Shown piece after piece: positions 5,700-5,942 of a stretch of DNA of 5,942 nucleotides. Within the stretch, counting starts at the first letter, position 1. Each line of letters begins with the position of its first letter. The notes under the pieces are model-generated. The model saw only the letters and a program-made list of their open reading frames with translations, had not been told where the DNA came from and made no database searches. The position numbers and the translations under genes were made by a program. Source of the stretch: Pseudomonadota bacterium (lineage in GTDB: Bacteria > SAR324 > XYD2-FULL-50-16 > JAHJRI01); contig JAKSDL010000815.1 in the NCBI GenBank assembly GCA_022360105.1, positions 1-5,942 on the forward strand, written 5' to 3'.

Positions 5700-5880
5700 T
5701 TATGAAATTATAATTACCACATTGCCTTTCTTATGGCCCTTTTCCACATATGCATGAGCCCGGGCTATCTCTTACAGGGGATATGCTCTATCGATATTGC
5801 CACCGGTTACCGGTTTTTTTAACCTCTTCCGGTTTCAAAACATCGGCTGCACTGTATTCTTTGCATACTATCACTTTCAT
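5700..5880 (-). pseudogene. Remnant of MDR-family quinone oxidoreductase, middle deleted
   Basis: The first 22 codons from the ATG at 5880 read MKVIVCKEYSAADVLKPEEV then KK, the typical start of NAD(P)H:quinone oxidoreductase-like (zinc-type alcohol dehydrogenase superfamily) proteins. Shortly after, another frame reads NIDRAYPL, a TAA (5772-5774), then EIARAHAYVEKGHKKGNVVI up to a TAA at 5700-5702, the typical C-terminus of the same family. Roughly 280 internal residues of a usual 310-340 are missing, including the nucleotide-binding Rossmann part. A 7-bp tandem duplication (AACCGGT twice on the minus strand, 5802-5815) causes the frame change; removing one copy joins both halves in frame. 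The first frame as it stands ends at TAG 5788-5790 after 30 codons. The gene is therefore broken three ways: deletion, frameshift and nonsense. The family call is from memory of conserved ends but is distinctive. Confidence 0.85.
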
Positions 5881-5942
5881 GTTGATTCTTCTATTTTCAA
5901 ATGATTCCACTTTTAAAAGCTGACCAGGTAACCAATCGATAC

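Overview
The window looks like chromosomal DNA of an anaerobic, moderately AT-rich Gram-negative bacterium. My best guess is a sulfate-reducer-type Desulfobacterota (former Deltaproteobacteria). The guess rests on a large sigma-54 activator with a cysteine-rich PAS domain, a SPASM/twitch-type radical SAM enzyme, and a dispersed intergenic hairpin of the CACCACA...TGTGGTG kind. None of these proves the taxonomy.

Layout. Positions 1-626 are AT-rich with no gene I can support. A possible 28-codon ORF (627-713) with a good ribosome binding site ends one base before a YhhY/AaaT-type GNAT acetyltransferase (715-1206, +). A soluble family-2 glycosyltransferase of the dolichol-phosphate-mannosyltransferase type follows (1427-2131, +; TTG start). 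It converges on a radical SAM gene (2390-3295, -). The gap between them holds a hairpin repeat (2234-2299) set inside a longer imperfect inverted repeat. Upstream of the radical SAM gene, on the same strand, is a 40-codon ORF for a very basic peptide (3422-3544, -). Next comes a long intergenic region with an array of TTTGTCTC/GAGACAAA half-sites (3790-3836). Then there is a 588-residue sigma-54 activator (3838-5604, -) with an unusual N-terminal domain of the arsenate reductase/low-molecular-weight phosphatase fold. The same TTGTCTC...GAGACAA palindrome occurs again just upstream of that gene (5675-5691). The window closes with a decayed, internally deleted quinone oxidoreductase-like gene (5700-5880, -).

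How it may work together (inference). The regulator's sensor domain has lost all three catalytic cysteines of thioredoxin-type arsenate reductases but keeps the P-loop Arg and the Asp-Pro motif. It may therefore bind an oxyanion or similar ligand without turnover. The palindrome at its own promoter and repeated upstream of the small ORF/radical SAM pair is the natural candidate for its binding site. A degenerate -24/-12 element (3606-3621) lies about 200 bp downstream of the array, a typical enhancer distance. Together these suggest a self-contained unit: sensor-activator, small basic peptide and radical SAM enzyme.
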